A stretch of 64,000 nt of DNA from Nonomuraea sp. PA05 (GTDB lineage: Bacteria > Actinomycetota > Actinomycetes > Streptosporangiales > Streptosporangiaceae): positions 124,001 through 188,000 of the forward strand of contig NZ_VSEY01000001.1 in assembly GCF_008086045.1 (NCBI RefSeq). Direction: 5' to 3'. The position numbers and the translations under genes were made by a program. Positions 25,464 through 32,668 of the stretch are shown piece after piece; the first letter of the stretch is position 1; each line of letters begins with the position of its first letter. The notes under the pieces are model-generated. The model worked only from the letters and a program-made list of their open reading frames with translations. It ran no database searches and had not been told where the DNA came from.

Positions 25464-26623
25464 GACTGTGTCCCAACGCTCCGAAGGACGCCCACGCGGA
25501 CCAGGGCCCGCACAGCGGCTCGCAGCTCTGGCGTGGTGGCCGCGTCGCGCAGCTCGTCGGCGCCGACGAGGACGCCGGGCTTCAGCAGGCGGGCCAGCTC
25601 ACCGAGATCGACGGAGAGCTCTCTTCCCAGGGCGAAGACGCTGTGGTCGGCGATCACGACCGGCAGGCGGGTGACTGTATAGGGTGGACCTTGATCGCTG
25701 GTTCTGCCGGGGAACCGGGGCGGCGAGCCGTACCCGCACGACCGGCGGAGCATCGCCTGTCGCCGCACGGCCCGCTCGACGCCGTCGTCGCCGAGGGCGT
25801 CCCGGAAGGCATCGATCGCGCCGGCGACCGGATCCCCGTCGGCCTGTTCCTGGTGCTGGGCGTTCCGGCGGCGCAGCTGGTGGAACAGCGCGTCCGTGGC
25901 GGTCTGCCCGGGATCTTCCGGATACACCGTGAGCCCCAGGAACAGCGACGGGCCGTCATTGCGGAAGAGGTGGTACATCCCCGCCGGGATCAGCAGGAAG
26001 TCACCGGGCGCGAGGCGGACGCTGTCCGCCGACGGCAGAAGAGGCTCCGCGTCCAGCGTGTGCGGGCGCCCCTGGCCGAGTGCCGGCAGGCTCAGACCTG
26101 GCCAGGTCCACGCCGTCTTCGCCGCCGGGCCGAGGTGGAAGATGAAGGAGGGCTCCGGGTCGGTGTGCACGCCGAACGGGGTGGTGCCGGAACTGGCCAC
26201 GAAGCAGTACCAGTCCACCCCTCTCGTCAGCGGAACGCCCGCCGATTCGAGCGGGAGGACGAAGCCGGTGTAGAGAAGCTCGGCGAGCTCGGCGTCCCAG
26301 GAGTCCAGGCCGTTGATCGCCAGGCAGATGTCGTTCTTTCCGGTGCGGGTGGAAAGCCAGGAATGGACCGGGGACCGCCCGGAAAACGCCCCCGATATCA
26401 GTTTTTCCGAGGCGTCATAGTCGAGGCAGGTGTCACGGAACGCTCTCATGGCGGGCAGATCCGTGTCGTCGCCGTCCACTCTGGTGGTGGCGGCCCGGAG
26501 AGCGCCGAGAACGAGGTCCGCGAGAACGTCCGGTTCGCGGATCAGGCCGGGAATGTGCACGCGTTCGGCGAAATGCGGCCCGTCCCGCTCGCAGAGTTTC
26601 CGCCAGGTGCCTTCGTCCAGCAA
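25460..26623 (-). CDS. JmjC/cupin-fold 2OG oxygenase, second
   Basis: A 387-residue JmjC protein only distantly like its neighbour. The iron ligands are H153-x-D155 (FGVHTDPE) and H218 (IPAGMYHLF); K169 in AAKTAW is a probable 2-oxoglutarate contact. The C-terminal part again ends in a small winged-helix-like region (VGADELRDAATTPELRAAVR ALVRVGVL). The start is a TTG at 26623 with GGAGG seven bases upstream; no ATG or GTG fits better. It is the first gene after the small precursor-like gene and a stem-loop. Confidence 0.83.
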   Translation of the reverse strand: MLDEGTWRKLCERDGPHFAERVHIPGLIREPDVLADLVLGALRAATTRVDGDDTDLPAMRAFRDTCLDYDASEKLISGAFSGRSPVHSWLSTRTGKNDICLAINGLDSWDAELAELLYTGFVLPLESAGVPLTRGVDWYCFVASSGTTPFGVHTDPEPSFIFHLGPAAKTAWTWPGLSLPALGQGRPHTLDAEPLLPSADSVRLAPGDFLLIPAGMYHLFRNDGPSLFLGLTVYPEDPGQTATDALFHQLRRRNAQHQEQADGDPVAGAIDAFRDALGDDGVERAVRRQAMLRRSCGYGSPPRFPGRTSDQGPPYTVTRLPVVIADHSVFALGRELSVDLGELARLLKPGVLVGADELRDAATTPELRAAVRALVRVGVLRSVGTQS

Positions 26624-26683
26624 ATCTCAGACCTCCGGAATCGTGCGGTGAATGGTCCCGTCAAGCCGCCTGACCAGCCCGGC

Positions 26684-26725
26684 GGGCGCGGGAACCCATC
26701 CTGTGCTCAGACAAGTCCCGCGCCC
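26684..26725 (-). terminator. Stem-loop between the small peptide gene and the enzyme genes (possible attenuator)
   Basis: Perfect 10-base arms GGGCGCGGGA (26684-26693) and TCCCGCGCCC (26716-26725) enclose a 22-base loop, 14 bases after the stop of the small gene and 61 bases before the first oxygenase start. There is no U-run, so it may act as a partial terminator or an RNA-stability element, giving more peptide mRNA than enzyme mRNA, as is common in ribosomal peptide operons. Confidence 0.6.
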
Positions 26726-26738
26726 ACCGGCTTGCGGA

Positions 26739-26891
26739 TCAGTGACCGACGTCCCGCTGCGGCCGCATCCAGAGCTGCCGGTCCTGCAAGGCGGCGACCG
26801 ACTCCTCCGACACGATGATGTCCGCGATGTCGACGAGAACGGGGCCCCGCCCTTCGTGCCGGTCGAATTCGTTGTGCGACGTCATTTCCAT
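26739..26891 (-). CDS. Candidate RiPP precursor peptide, 50 residues
   Basis: A 50-codon gene with AAGAAGGG six bases before its ATG at 26891. The frame is open further upstream but without another good start. Residues 1-17 are polar and charged, 18-27 (VLVDIADIIV) form a hydrophobic stretch suited to leader-peptide recognition, and the C-terminal 16 residues LQDRQLWMRPQRDVGH are rich in Arg (R38, R43, R46), Gln, Trp, Met, Pro and His. No Cys and few Ser/Thr near the end argue against lanthipeptide or thiopeptide chemistry. The three arginines match the arginase-like enzyme downstream. No homologue is recognised; the precursor role is inferred from size, position and composition. Confidence 0.65.
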   Translation of the reverse strand: MEMTSHNEFDRHEGRGPVLVDIADIIVSEESVAALQDRQLWMRPQRDVGH

Positions 26892-26908
26892 GTAATTCCC
26901 TTCTTGTT

Positions 26909-26924
26909 GTCGCGGGCCCGCGAC
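26909..26924. promoter_or_regulatory. 16-base perfect palindrome upstream of the precursor gene
   Basis: GTCGCGGGCCCGCGAC lies 17 bases before the precursor ATG, just upstream of its ribosome site. It can be an operator, or a hairpin in the leader RNA that affects translation. Nothing else in the 250-base upstream region stands out as a promoter. Confidence 0.5.
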
Positions 26925-27142
26925 GTGCACGGACCCGGTAACAGGAATCAGCGGCTCCGAACCGCGGGAGAACCCGTGCCGCAGCGTCACGGGCATGCCG
27001 GCTTTTCTTGTGCCGCTGAGGGCGTTATCGCTGAGTCTTCACCCGTGGAAGGGCGTTCGCCCAGGTCACCGACCGGGCATTCTCCGGACATTCACCGGGC
27101 GAATCCGTGGCCCCCGCCGCTGGGCCACCGGTTGCTGACGGC

Positions 27143-27415
27143 TCAGGTGTCGCCCGCCCGCGCGGCGCGGCCGGGGCGGAGGGCCGGGATGAGGAAGAAG
27201 ATGCCGCCCGGGATGGCGTAGCCGGCCGCGTTGAACAGCGTCGGGCTCTGCGCGGAGGCGCCGGCGATGAAGGACACGACGGCGGCGGGACGGCTGGCGG
27301 ACAAGCCTGCGACCTTGGTCTTGTCCTGGGCGGCCAGGGCGTGGCGGACTTGGCGTTCGATCAGGCAGATCACGGTGATCAGCGCGTTGATGCGGCGGTT
27401 GTTCTTCAGATACAG
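27143..27415 (-). mobile_element. Transposase C-terminal remnant (IS1634/IS4-like)
   Basis: The minus strand reads YLKNNRRINALITVICLIERQVR followed by HALAAQDK, the conserved end region of DDE transposases of the IS4/IS1634 group. The rest of the transposase is missing, and the frame then drifts into unrelated hydrophobic sequence ending at 27143. Dead fragment. Confidence 0.6.
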
Positions 27416-27589
27416 GTGGGTGACGGCCGAAATTCCTCGCTTGAGCTGTGTTCAGCTTGGTGGGATTGCTCCCGGTCTGTCACGGACCGTGACGGCGTGT
27501 TGACGTACGCTGCGGCCGGTATGACGAGGAGGTTGATGACGGCGACCGGTTGATGGCAGTTCGGGCAGCTTTGCGCGGTGCTCGGGGCT

Positions 27590-28030
27590 GCTGGCACTCC
27601 TGGAGGAGGGCTACGTCTACCGGTGGCGAGATCATCCTGGCCGGGCGACGCCCGTCGGCCCAGCTCATCCGGGCGGAGGAACGCCCGCCGACCTCCTCGG
27701 CCAAGGAGGCGCTGGGCCTGGCCGGAGACGAGACCGACCACGAGCCCATCGCGCTCGAGACCACGTACTTCCCCAGCGCGCTGACCCCCGGTCTGCTGGA
27801 ACAACCCCTGACCGGCTCGCTCTGGCACATCCTGCGCACCCGCTATGCCGTCGTGCCCACCGATCGCCGCCGCCGTCATCCGGTCCATCGTCATCGACGA
27901 CGCCTCCTGCGCCCGGCTCAAGGTCCGCAGCGCCTCCAGCGGCATCCTGCTCACCCGGCGGACCCATGACGGTGAGGGGCGCTGTATCGAGTTCGCGCGT
28001 GATGTGTACCGGGCTGACCGCGCCTCCTTC
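27590..28030 (+). pseudogene. GntR-family regulator with UTRA domain, frameshifted remnant
   Basis: A GntR/UTRA protein is recognisable in pieces: LLEEGYVYR (end of the winged helix) in one frame, HEPIALETTYFPSALTPGLLEQ and SLWHILRTRYAVVPT in the second, and IVIDDASCARLKVRSASSGI with LLTRRTHDGEGRCIEFARDVYRADR in a third. The shifts fall near 27615 and 27845. The N-terminal DNA-binding half is mostly absent. It is a decayed gene. Confidence 0.65.
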
Positions 28031-28435
28031 AGGCCCGCATCCCGATACCCGTCTGAGCGCGGTTGCGCGCGGCAGGGGTGAGCCGGCCGCGGCGAAGGGG
28101 GTCCTGCGGGTGAGCGGGATGCGGCTCGCCTTCCGCCATCCTCTGGAACGCAGTGCCGCCTGCTACCTGGTCCCGCTGACCGACTGACTCGCGATGTCCA
28201 CCGCGTGCTGGCCGGGGCGACGGCCGATCCGGTCCGCCCGCCCTCTTGTGGCGAGGGCCGCTGTTCGGATCGGTGCGGGAAGGCCGGGCGTGAGTCGCCT
28301 GGCAGTTCCCGACAGCACTTCCCGACCGTGTATTTGGCCACGGAACCCCAGGAACCTCCACGCTTCAATCGGTGTGCACGGGCGACGCCGCGAAAGAGGC
28401 CGCCCACAGACACCACCGATCACAGGGGGATCCCC
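28031..28435. other. Gene-free stretch before the RTX-like gene
   Basis: About 400 bases without a supportable gene. Open frames here are short or Arg/Pro-rich. It presumably holds the promoter of the secreted RTX-like gene, but I cannot mark a convincing -10/-35. Confidence 0.4.
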
Positions 28436-28990
28436 ATGCGGAACCGCATCGGCGCAACGCGAACCACCGGGCTGCGCGCGCTCCTCGTCGGCACGGCGAT
28501 GGCCGTGCCGCTGCTCGCCTTCACCGGTCCTGCGCACGCCGCCGGCACCGTCAGCAACAGCAACGGGCGTCTGGCCATCACCTCGACGACCACGAACAAC
28601 GCCATCACGGTGAGCGTGTCCGGCTCGAACTTCCGGGTCTCCAACACCCTCACCACGCTCTCGGCGGGCGGCTCCTGCGTACAGGTCAACGCCAACACCG
28701 TGGACTGCGCGGCATTCAGCGTCAGCGACATGACCGCGAACCTCAGCTCCGGCACCGACCTGCTCATCAACAACACCTCGCTGCCGTCGCTGGTCTTCCT
28801 CAGCTCGGGCGGCGACATCTTCCAGGGCGGCTCCGGCCAGGACCTGGTCAACGCCGGCAGCGGCAACGACACCCTGACGGGCAACGGCGGCAACGACACG
28901 CTGCTCGGCGGCCTCGGCTCCGACCGCGCCACCGGCGGTGCCGGGACCGACAGCTGCACCGCCGAGGTCGAGGTCACCTGCGAGTCCTGA
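28436..28990 (+). CDS. Secreted protein with RTX-type calcium-binding repeats
   Basis: A 184-residue secreted protein. The first 36 residues form a Sec signal peptide (twin Arg/Thr start, ALLVGTAMAVPLLAF core, AHA cleavage site before AGTVS). A Ser/Thr/Asn-rich middle part, likely beta-rich, follows. Residues about 125-175 hold GGxGxDxL nonapeptide repeats (GGSGQDLVNA, GSGNDTLTGN, GGNDTLLGGL), the calcium-binding beta-roll. The ATG at 28436 is preceded by AGGGGGA. A pair of cysteines near the C-terminus (SCTAEVEVTC) may form a disulfide. Role outside the cell unknown. Confidence 0.87.
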   Translation: MRNRIGATRTTGLRALLVGTAMAVPLLAFTGPAHAAGTVSNSNGRLAITSTTTNNAITVSVSGSNFRVSNTLTTLSAGGSCVQVNANTVDCAAFSVSDMTANLSSGTDLLINNTSLPSLVFLSSGGDIFQGGSGQDLVNAGSGNDTLTGNGGNDTLLGGLGSDRATGGAGTDSCTAEVEVTCES

Positions 28991-29356
28991 CCGGGGCGTG
29001 CACCGCGCGGGGCCGTGGTCGCCGCGAGCTGGGCCCGCTGCGGTCTGCTCGGCGCTGCGCCGGCGGCGATCCTGTCTGTGCCGCTTGCGGTGCTGCTCGA
29101 TCACGCGCCCGTCGTGGCCGAGGGGTTTGGCCTGCCCCTCAAGCAGGAACGGCGTACGCTGTTGCGCGGCGAGCGCGGTGCGGTGGTGAACACTCCGCCA
29201 TGTTCTGATCCGGTCCGCGACCGGGCATGCTGAGGCGTTACGACCGGGCGACCATGCTGGATCGGTCGGGACAGGCGCCGAAGCCCGTCCGGTTGGGTTG
29301 CACCATCTCATGGTGGTGCAACTCGTCGGCTCCCATCTGTCAGTGACATCAGGCAG
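28991..29356. other. Gene-free or decayed stretch
   Basis: About 365 bases after the RTX-like gene. A plus-strand frame (ILSVPLAVLLDHAPVVAEGF, then LPLKQERRTLLRGE) looks vaguely protein-like but has no good start or recognisable domain. I see no RNA gene or terminator that I can support. Confidence 0.35.
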
Positions 29357-29638
29357 GTGAACGCTCTCGCGGGCGTCATCGTCATGTGGTTCATCGCGAT
29401 GCGGCGGACGAAGGGCGGGGCGGACATCGGCGAGGATGATGGTGACGCCCGCGGCCGGATGTTCGGCCGTGGATATGTGGTGATCGTCGTTCTTGAAGTG
29501 GCTGCCTTGTTCGGCGGCATCCAGGCGCTCCGTCTGCTGGGATGGCCGACTGTGGCGGGCGTGGCCTGGACGGCGCTCATCGTTGGCATGCCTTTCGTCA
29601 GCGGCGTGCTGTCGGGCATGGTCCTGCTGTCCGGATAG
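29357..29638 (+). CDS. Small membrane protein or 5'-truncated membrane-protein remnant
   Basis: A 93-residue frame from a GTG at 29357 with three hydrophobic segments (LAGVIVMWFIAM, YVVIVVLEVAALFGGIQAL, WTALIVGMPFVSGVLSGMVLL). It resembles the end of a larger integral membrane protein, and the start lacks a clear ribosome site. It sits in a region with several decayed genes, so it may be a remnant. Confidence 0.45.
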   Translation: MNALAGVIVMWFIAMRRTKGGADIGEDDGDARGRMFGRGYVVIVVLEVAALFGGIQALRLLGWPTVAGVAWTALIVGMPFVSGVLSGMVLLSG

Positions 29639-29831
29639 GTCGTCTACGCGTACCAGCAGTTCTCGCGCATCGCAGCGCTGAAAGCGGGCCGACGATGATC
29701 CGCGGCGTCTATCAGGCCAGAGGCGCCGCCAGCCGTCCGCCGTCCTGGACGTCGGTGGCGGCCACGAACTGGCCGGTCGCACAGCGGTCCCGCTGGACAT
29801 GGTGAGCGACTTCCGGCATCGCTGGCCCAGA

Positions 29832-29901
29832 TGCTCGGACAACCCGTTCGGCGGCGCAGGACTGCGACCTCGTGCCGTAGTGCGAGGACTTTCCTGTTCT
29901 T
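29832..29901 (-). mobile_element. IS3-type integrase fragment
   Basis: The minus strand encodes KNRKVLALRHEVAVLRRRTG, matching the highly conserved ALRHE-x-AVL-RR segment near the N-terminus of actinobacterial integrase-core transposases. No catalytic part follows in any frame. The surrounding 29639-29944 contains no other feature I can identify. Confidence 0.5.
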
Positions 29902-29944
29902 GGAGGCTGCTGCTCCGGCTGGGAAGCCTGGACAAACCCGCAAC

Positions 29945-30592
29945 TCAGAAGCGGAACATCTCGCTGAATCGGCCGAGTAGCGCGGGATCGCCTTCCGTGC
30001 GCACGCTGCCGTCGCGGAGTACTTCGCCGGGGGTCTTGCTGCCGCTCATCAGTTCGCGGATGGGGTAACCGGTCAGGCGTTCGATGATGAGGCCGGGGGA
30101 GGGGTGCGGGCCGATGCCGACCGCGAGCTCTCCATCGGTGATCTGCAGGCGGAGCGTGAAGTCGCCCATGCGGACCTCGTAGCCGACAGTGACTCCGCGC
30201 GCTGCTTCCGGCCGGTAAGTAGTGCGGAAGGACATGGCGATCGACTCGGCGGTGACGATCTCGCCGGGGCGGGGCTCGGTGAGTGTCCGCGCGCCCCAGC
30301 GGCCCAGTGCGATCAGTGCGGGTTCGAGGTCGCGTCCGTAGTCGGTGAGCTCGTAGACCACGGCGCGGTCGGGGTGCGGCAGCGCGCGACGGGTGGCCAG
30401 TCCTGCCTCCTCCAGCTGCTTGAGGCGGGCAGAAAGGATGTTGGTCGGGATCGTGGGCAACCCCTTGTGCAGGTCCGTGAAACGCTGGGCCCCGGTGAGC
30501 AGGTTGCGGATGATCAGCATGGTCCAGCGTTCGCCGACCATCTCCATCGCGCGGGCCAGGCCGCAGAACTGTCCGTACTCCCGAGACGCCAT
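29945..30592 (-). CDS. HxlR-family winged-helix regulator with extra C-terminal domain
   Basis: A 215-residue regulator. The first 100 residues are a typical HxlR domain: CGLARAMEMVGERWTMLIIR, TDLHKGLPTIPTNILSARLK, and YELTDYGRDLEPALIALGRWG. A further 110 residues follow (VGYEVRMGDFTLRLQITDGE, then GPHPSPGLIIERLTG), resembling an SCP2-like lipid-binding domain; this extended form occurs in actinobacteria. The ATG at 30592 (MASREYGQFC) fits the domain start. Target genes are not obvious, since its neighbours are remnants. Confidence 0.85.
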   Translation of the reverse strand: MASREYGQFCGLARAMEMVGERWTMLIIRNLLTGAQRFTDLHKGLPTIPTNILSARLKQLEEAGLATRRALPHPDRAVVYELTDYGRDLEPALIALGRWGARTLTEPRPGEIVTAESIAMSFRTTYRPEAARGVTVGYEVRMGDFTLRLQITDGELAVGIGPHPSPGLIIERLTGYPIRELMSGSKTPGEVLRDGSVRTEGDPALLGRFSEMFRF

Positions 30593-30784
30593 GATGCAGA
30601 TCATAACTCGTGCTGCAGTTGACAAAGCTCACTTGCAAAAGACAAGCTTGCTGATCACGGAGTCGCGAAGCAGGTTCATGCAGGCCACCGGCCCGGCGCT
30701 ACTGACCTACCGGCCGGCCTGAACCACCCGAACGCGTAAGAGATCATCACGGGGTCCCATCTCCGCCGCAGAATGGAGAACAGC

Positions 30785-31072
30785 ATGTCGTTCCAGGCCT
30801 ACCTCGACAACATCGAGGACAAGACCGGACTGACGCCACGGGAGTTCATCACTCTGGCGAAGGAACGCGGCTTCGATGCCCCGTCCGTGAAAGCCGGCGT
30901 GATCGTTGACTGGCTGAAACAGGACTTTGAGCTCGGACGTGGACACGCGATGGCGTTGGTGCACGTCATCAAGAAGGGGCCGAAGATCGACGCCAGACAC
31001 GTCGGCAGCTCGGGCTCCCACCGCGACGAGTCCGACACGCTCTGGCTGGACGGCAAGAACAACCGGCCCTGA
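30785..31072 (+). CDS. DUF4287 domain-containing protein
   Basis: A 95-residue soluble protein: SFQAYLDNIEDKTGLTPREF, LAKERGF, VKAGVIVDWLKQDFELGRGH, then AMALVHVIKKGPKID. This is the whole DUF4287 fold, small helical proteins often linked to antibiotic-target-like or DUF1801 neighbours, with no known function. GGAG stands six bases before the ATG at 30785. A degraded second copy of its C-terminal part lies about 430 bases downstream on the other strand. Confidence 0.88.
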   Translation: MSFQAYLDNIEDKTGLTPREFITLAKERGFDAPSVKAGVIVDWLKQDFELGRGHAMALVHVIKKGPKIDARHVGSSGSHRDESDTLWLDGKNNRP

Positions 31073-31562
31073 CGAGCTGAGCGAGCCGGGCACATCTCGT
31101 TCGCGGCCCGAGGGCCCCGCGAGGGGTGCGCGGGCCAGACCCGGAGTCGATGATGAGCCTGGAGAGCCTGGGGCTGAGCGCCGAGCGGGAGCGTCTCTAC
31201 CGTTCACGGAGCTGACACTCGCCTGGGACGTGCTCACCGGGCTGACAGAGGAGCACCGCGGCGGCAGGCCGGTCCAGATGGTTGAGCACATTCCCGAGGG
31301 GGCGGCCGTCACCCGCCGCATCCGTACGATGCCGGCCGCCGACCCCGGAGAGTTCGCACACCTGAAGATCCGCGCCCGTCACGACTCGTCCGATTACGAC
31401 GGCTCTGCCCGGTTGGGAGAGGCAGGGATCGCAGCTCCGGGTGCGGGAACCTGCAGCTCACCTCACAACCGGCCACGCGCCTCCACCGGCACTGCCGACT
31501 GAAGAACTGACGACGTGCTTGGCGTCGATCTTCGGCCTGCCCGTGATGACTCATGCCAACCC
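31073..31562. other. Decayed region with DUF4287 and regulator scraps
   Basis: No intact gene. On the plus strand at about 31150 a 21-codon frame (MMSLESLGLSAERERLYRS) resembles the start of a LuxR/TrmB-like regulator that ends at once. On the minus strand at about 31500-31545 the reading VITGRPKIDAKHVVSS mirrors the DUF4287 C-terminus (VIKKGPKIDARHVGSS), but with a stop just before it. Confidence 0.45.
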
Positions 31563-32060
31563 TCAACGGATTCCCGCCCGAACTGCGAGATCGCGGGCCA
31601 GATGGGCACGACGCAAGCCATGCGAACGCAAGTAGCGGAGATCCGCAGCGGTGTCGTACATGAGCTGGACGTGGAAGTAATTCACCTGCTCCAGCACCGC
31701 GAACAGCCCGAACGCCAGGCCTGGCCAGCTTCCTACCCCTGGATCGACCACCACCGCCCAGACGATGAACAGCAGTCCAGCCACCAGCACGGCGACGTTA
31801 CCCCTGCGAGCGAACACGAAGGCACCGGCTCCTGGGAGAGACCTGCTTCGCGTGGCGATCTGGCGCAGCTTGGCTGCCCAGTACCCCGCTCCCTCCAGCA
31901 GCAGCATCGCGAACAACGCGAAGCCCACGCTGTTTCCCGCGGTCACAGGAAAGCCCACCTTGCCGAACCAGATCACCGCCTGCAGCGGGATGTTGAGCAA
32001 CTCCAGCCACATCAGGGACCGTAACCGTCGCTGAGCCCAGGCGCGAGAACGAAGATTCAT
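31563..32060 (-). CDS. Small integral membrane protein
   Basis: A 165-residue protein with four probable helices (SLMWLELLNIPLQAVIWFGK, SVGFALFAMLLLEGAGYW, GNVAVLVAGLLFIVWAVVV, GLAFGLFAVLEQVNYFHVQL) and a basic C-terminal end (DTAADLRYLRSHGLRRAHLA). Similar unnamed proteins are common in actinomycetes. The ATG at 32060 fits the first helix. No function can be assigned. Confidence 0.7.
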   Translation of the reverse strand: MNLRSRAWAQRRLRSLMWLELLNIPLQAVIWFGKVGFPVTAGNSVGFALFAMLLLEGAGYWAAKLRQIATRSRSLPGAGAFVFARRGNVAVLVAGLLFIVWAVVVDPGVGSWPGLAFGLFAVLEQVNYFHVQLMYDTAADLRYLRSHGLRRAHLARDLAVRAGIR

Positions 32061-32668
32061 CGTGACGACTATGGCAGCCCAGCCCGCTGCTGGAGAAACC
32101 GGCGCATGCGCGGAAGTGTGTGAAGATGCGCGCGTGGAACCGACGACCACCAGCGGCACGGTCTTACGCTGGGCAGCCATGTTCCCGTCCGGCGTACTCC
32201 TCCTCGTAGGGGTCGGATGGCTCATGCCCGGAGAGGACGATCGATTCGCCGGCTCGGCTTCCCGTATGGGCGCACGCTGGGGAAGGACGAGGTGCGGGTG
32301 ACGCGGCCCCTGTGGGGCTCTTGGTACACGCTGTGGAGCGATCCGCACCAGTCGTCGCCCCGAACGGCGGCCATGACCGGCCAGCGCCCGGCCGCGTCGG
32401 CGGGGCGAACCATCGCGATCCGGAGTAGCTCGACCGGCCGCCGCTGTAGAGATGCCCGCCGCGAGAGGACTCTGACCCCGGTGGCCGTCGTCGAACACGG
32501 CGTTCACCTCGGCGAGGAGCGTGCGGCCCTTCGTGGCGTCTCGCAGGTGCTTAACATGCACCAGTCCGACCGTGCGGTCGGACAGCCGCCTGGCGAGTGC
32601 GCCAACCATGCGGTGCGGCATCGCGACATGCTCTTCGGTCTCGACGATACGGCGACGGTGCCGGCCGG
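32061..32668. other. Gene-free stretch, probably decayed
   Basis: About 600 bases without a supportable gene. A minus-strand segment near 32490-32590 (DRTVGLVHVKHLRDATKGRT, LLAEVNAVFDD) reads like protein, but it has no partner domain and no clean boundary. I see no RNA gene, repeat or terminator here. Confidence 0.4.

Noticed and set aside
21144..26891. Reading the JmjC/arginase operon as ordinary arginine catabolism
   Set aside because: There are no ornithine-handling genes, the arginase has an extra domain, and three oxygenases, an exporter and a small gene do not fit catabolism. Kept as the main alternative only for the arginase itself.
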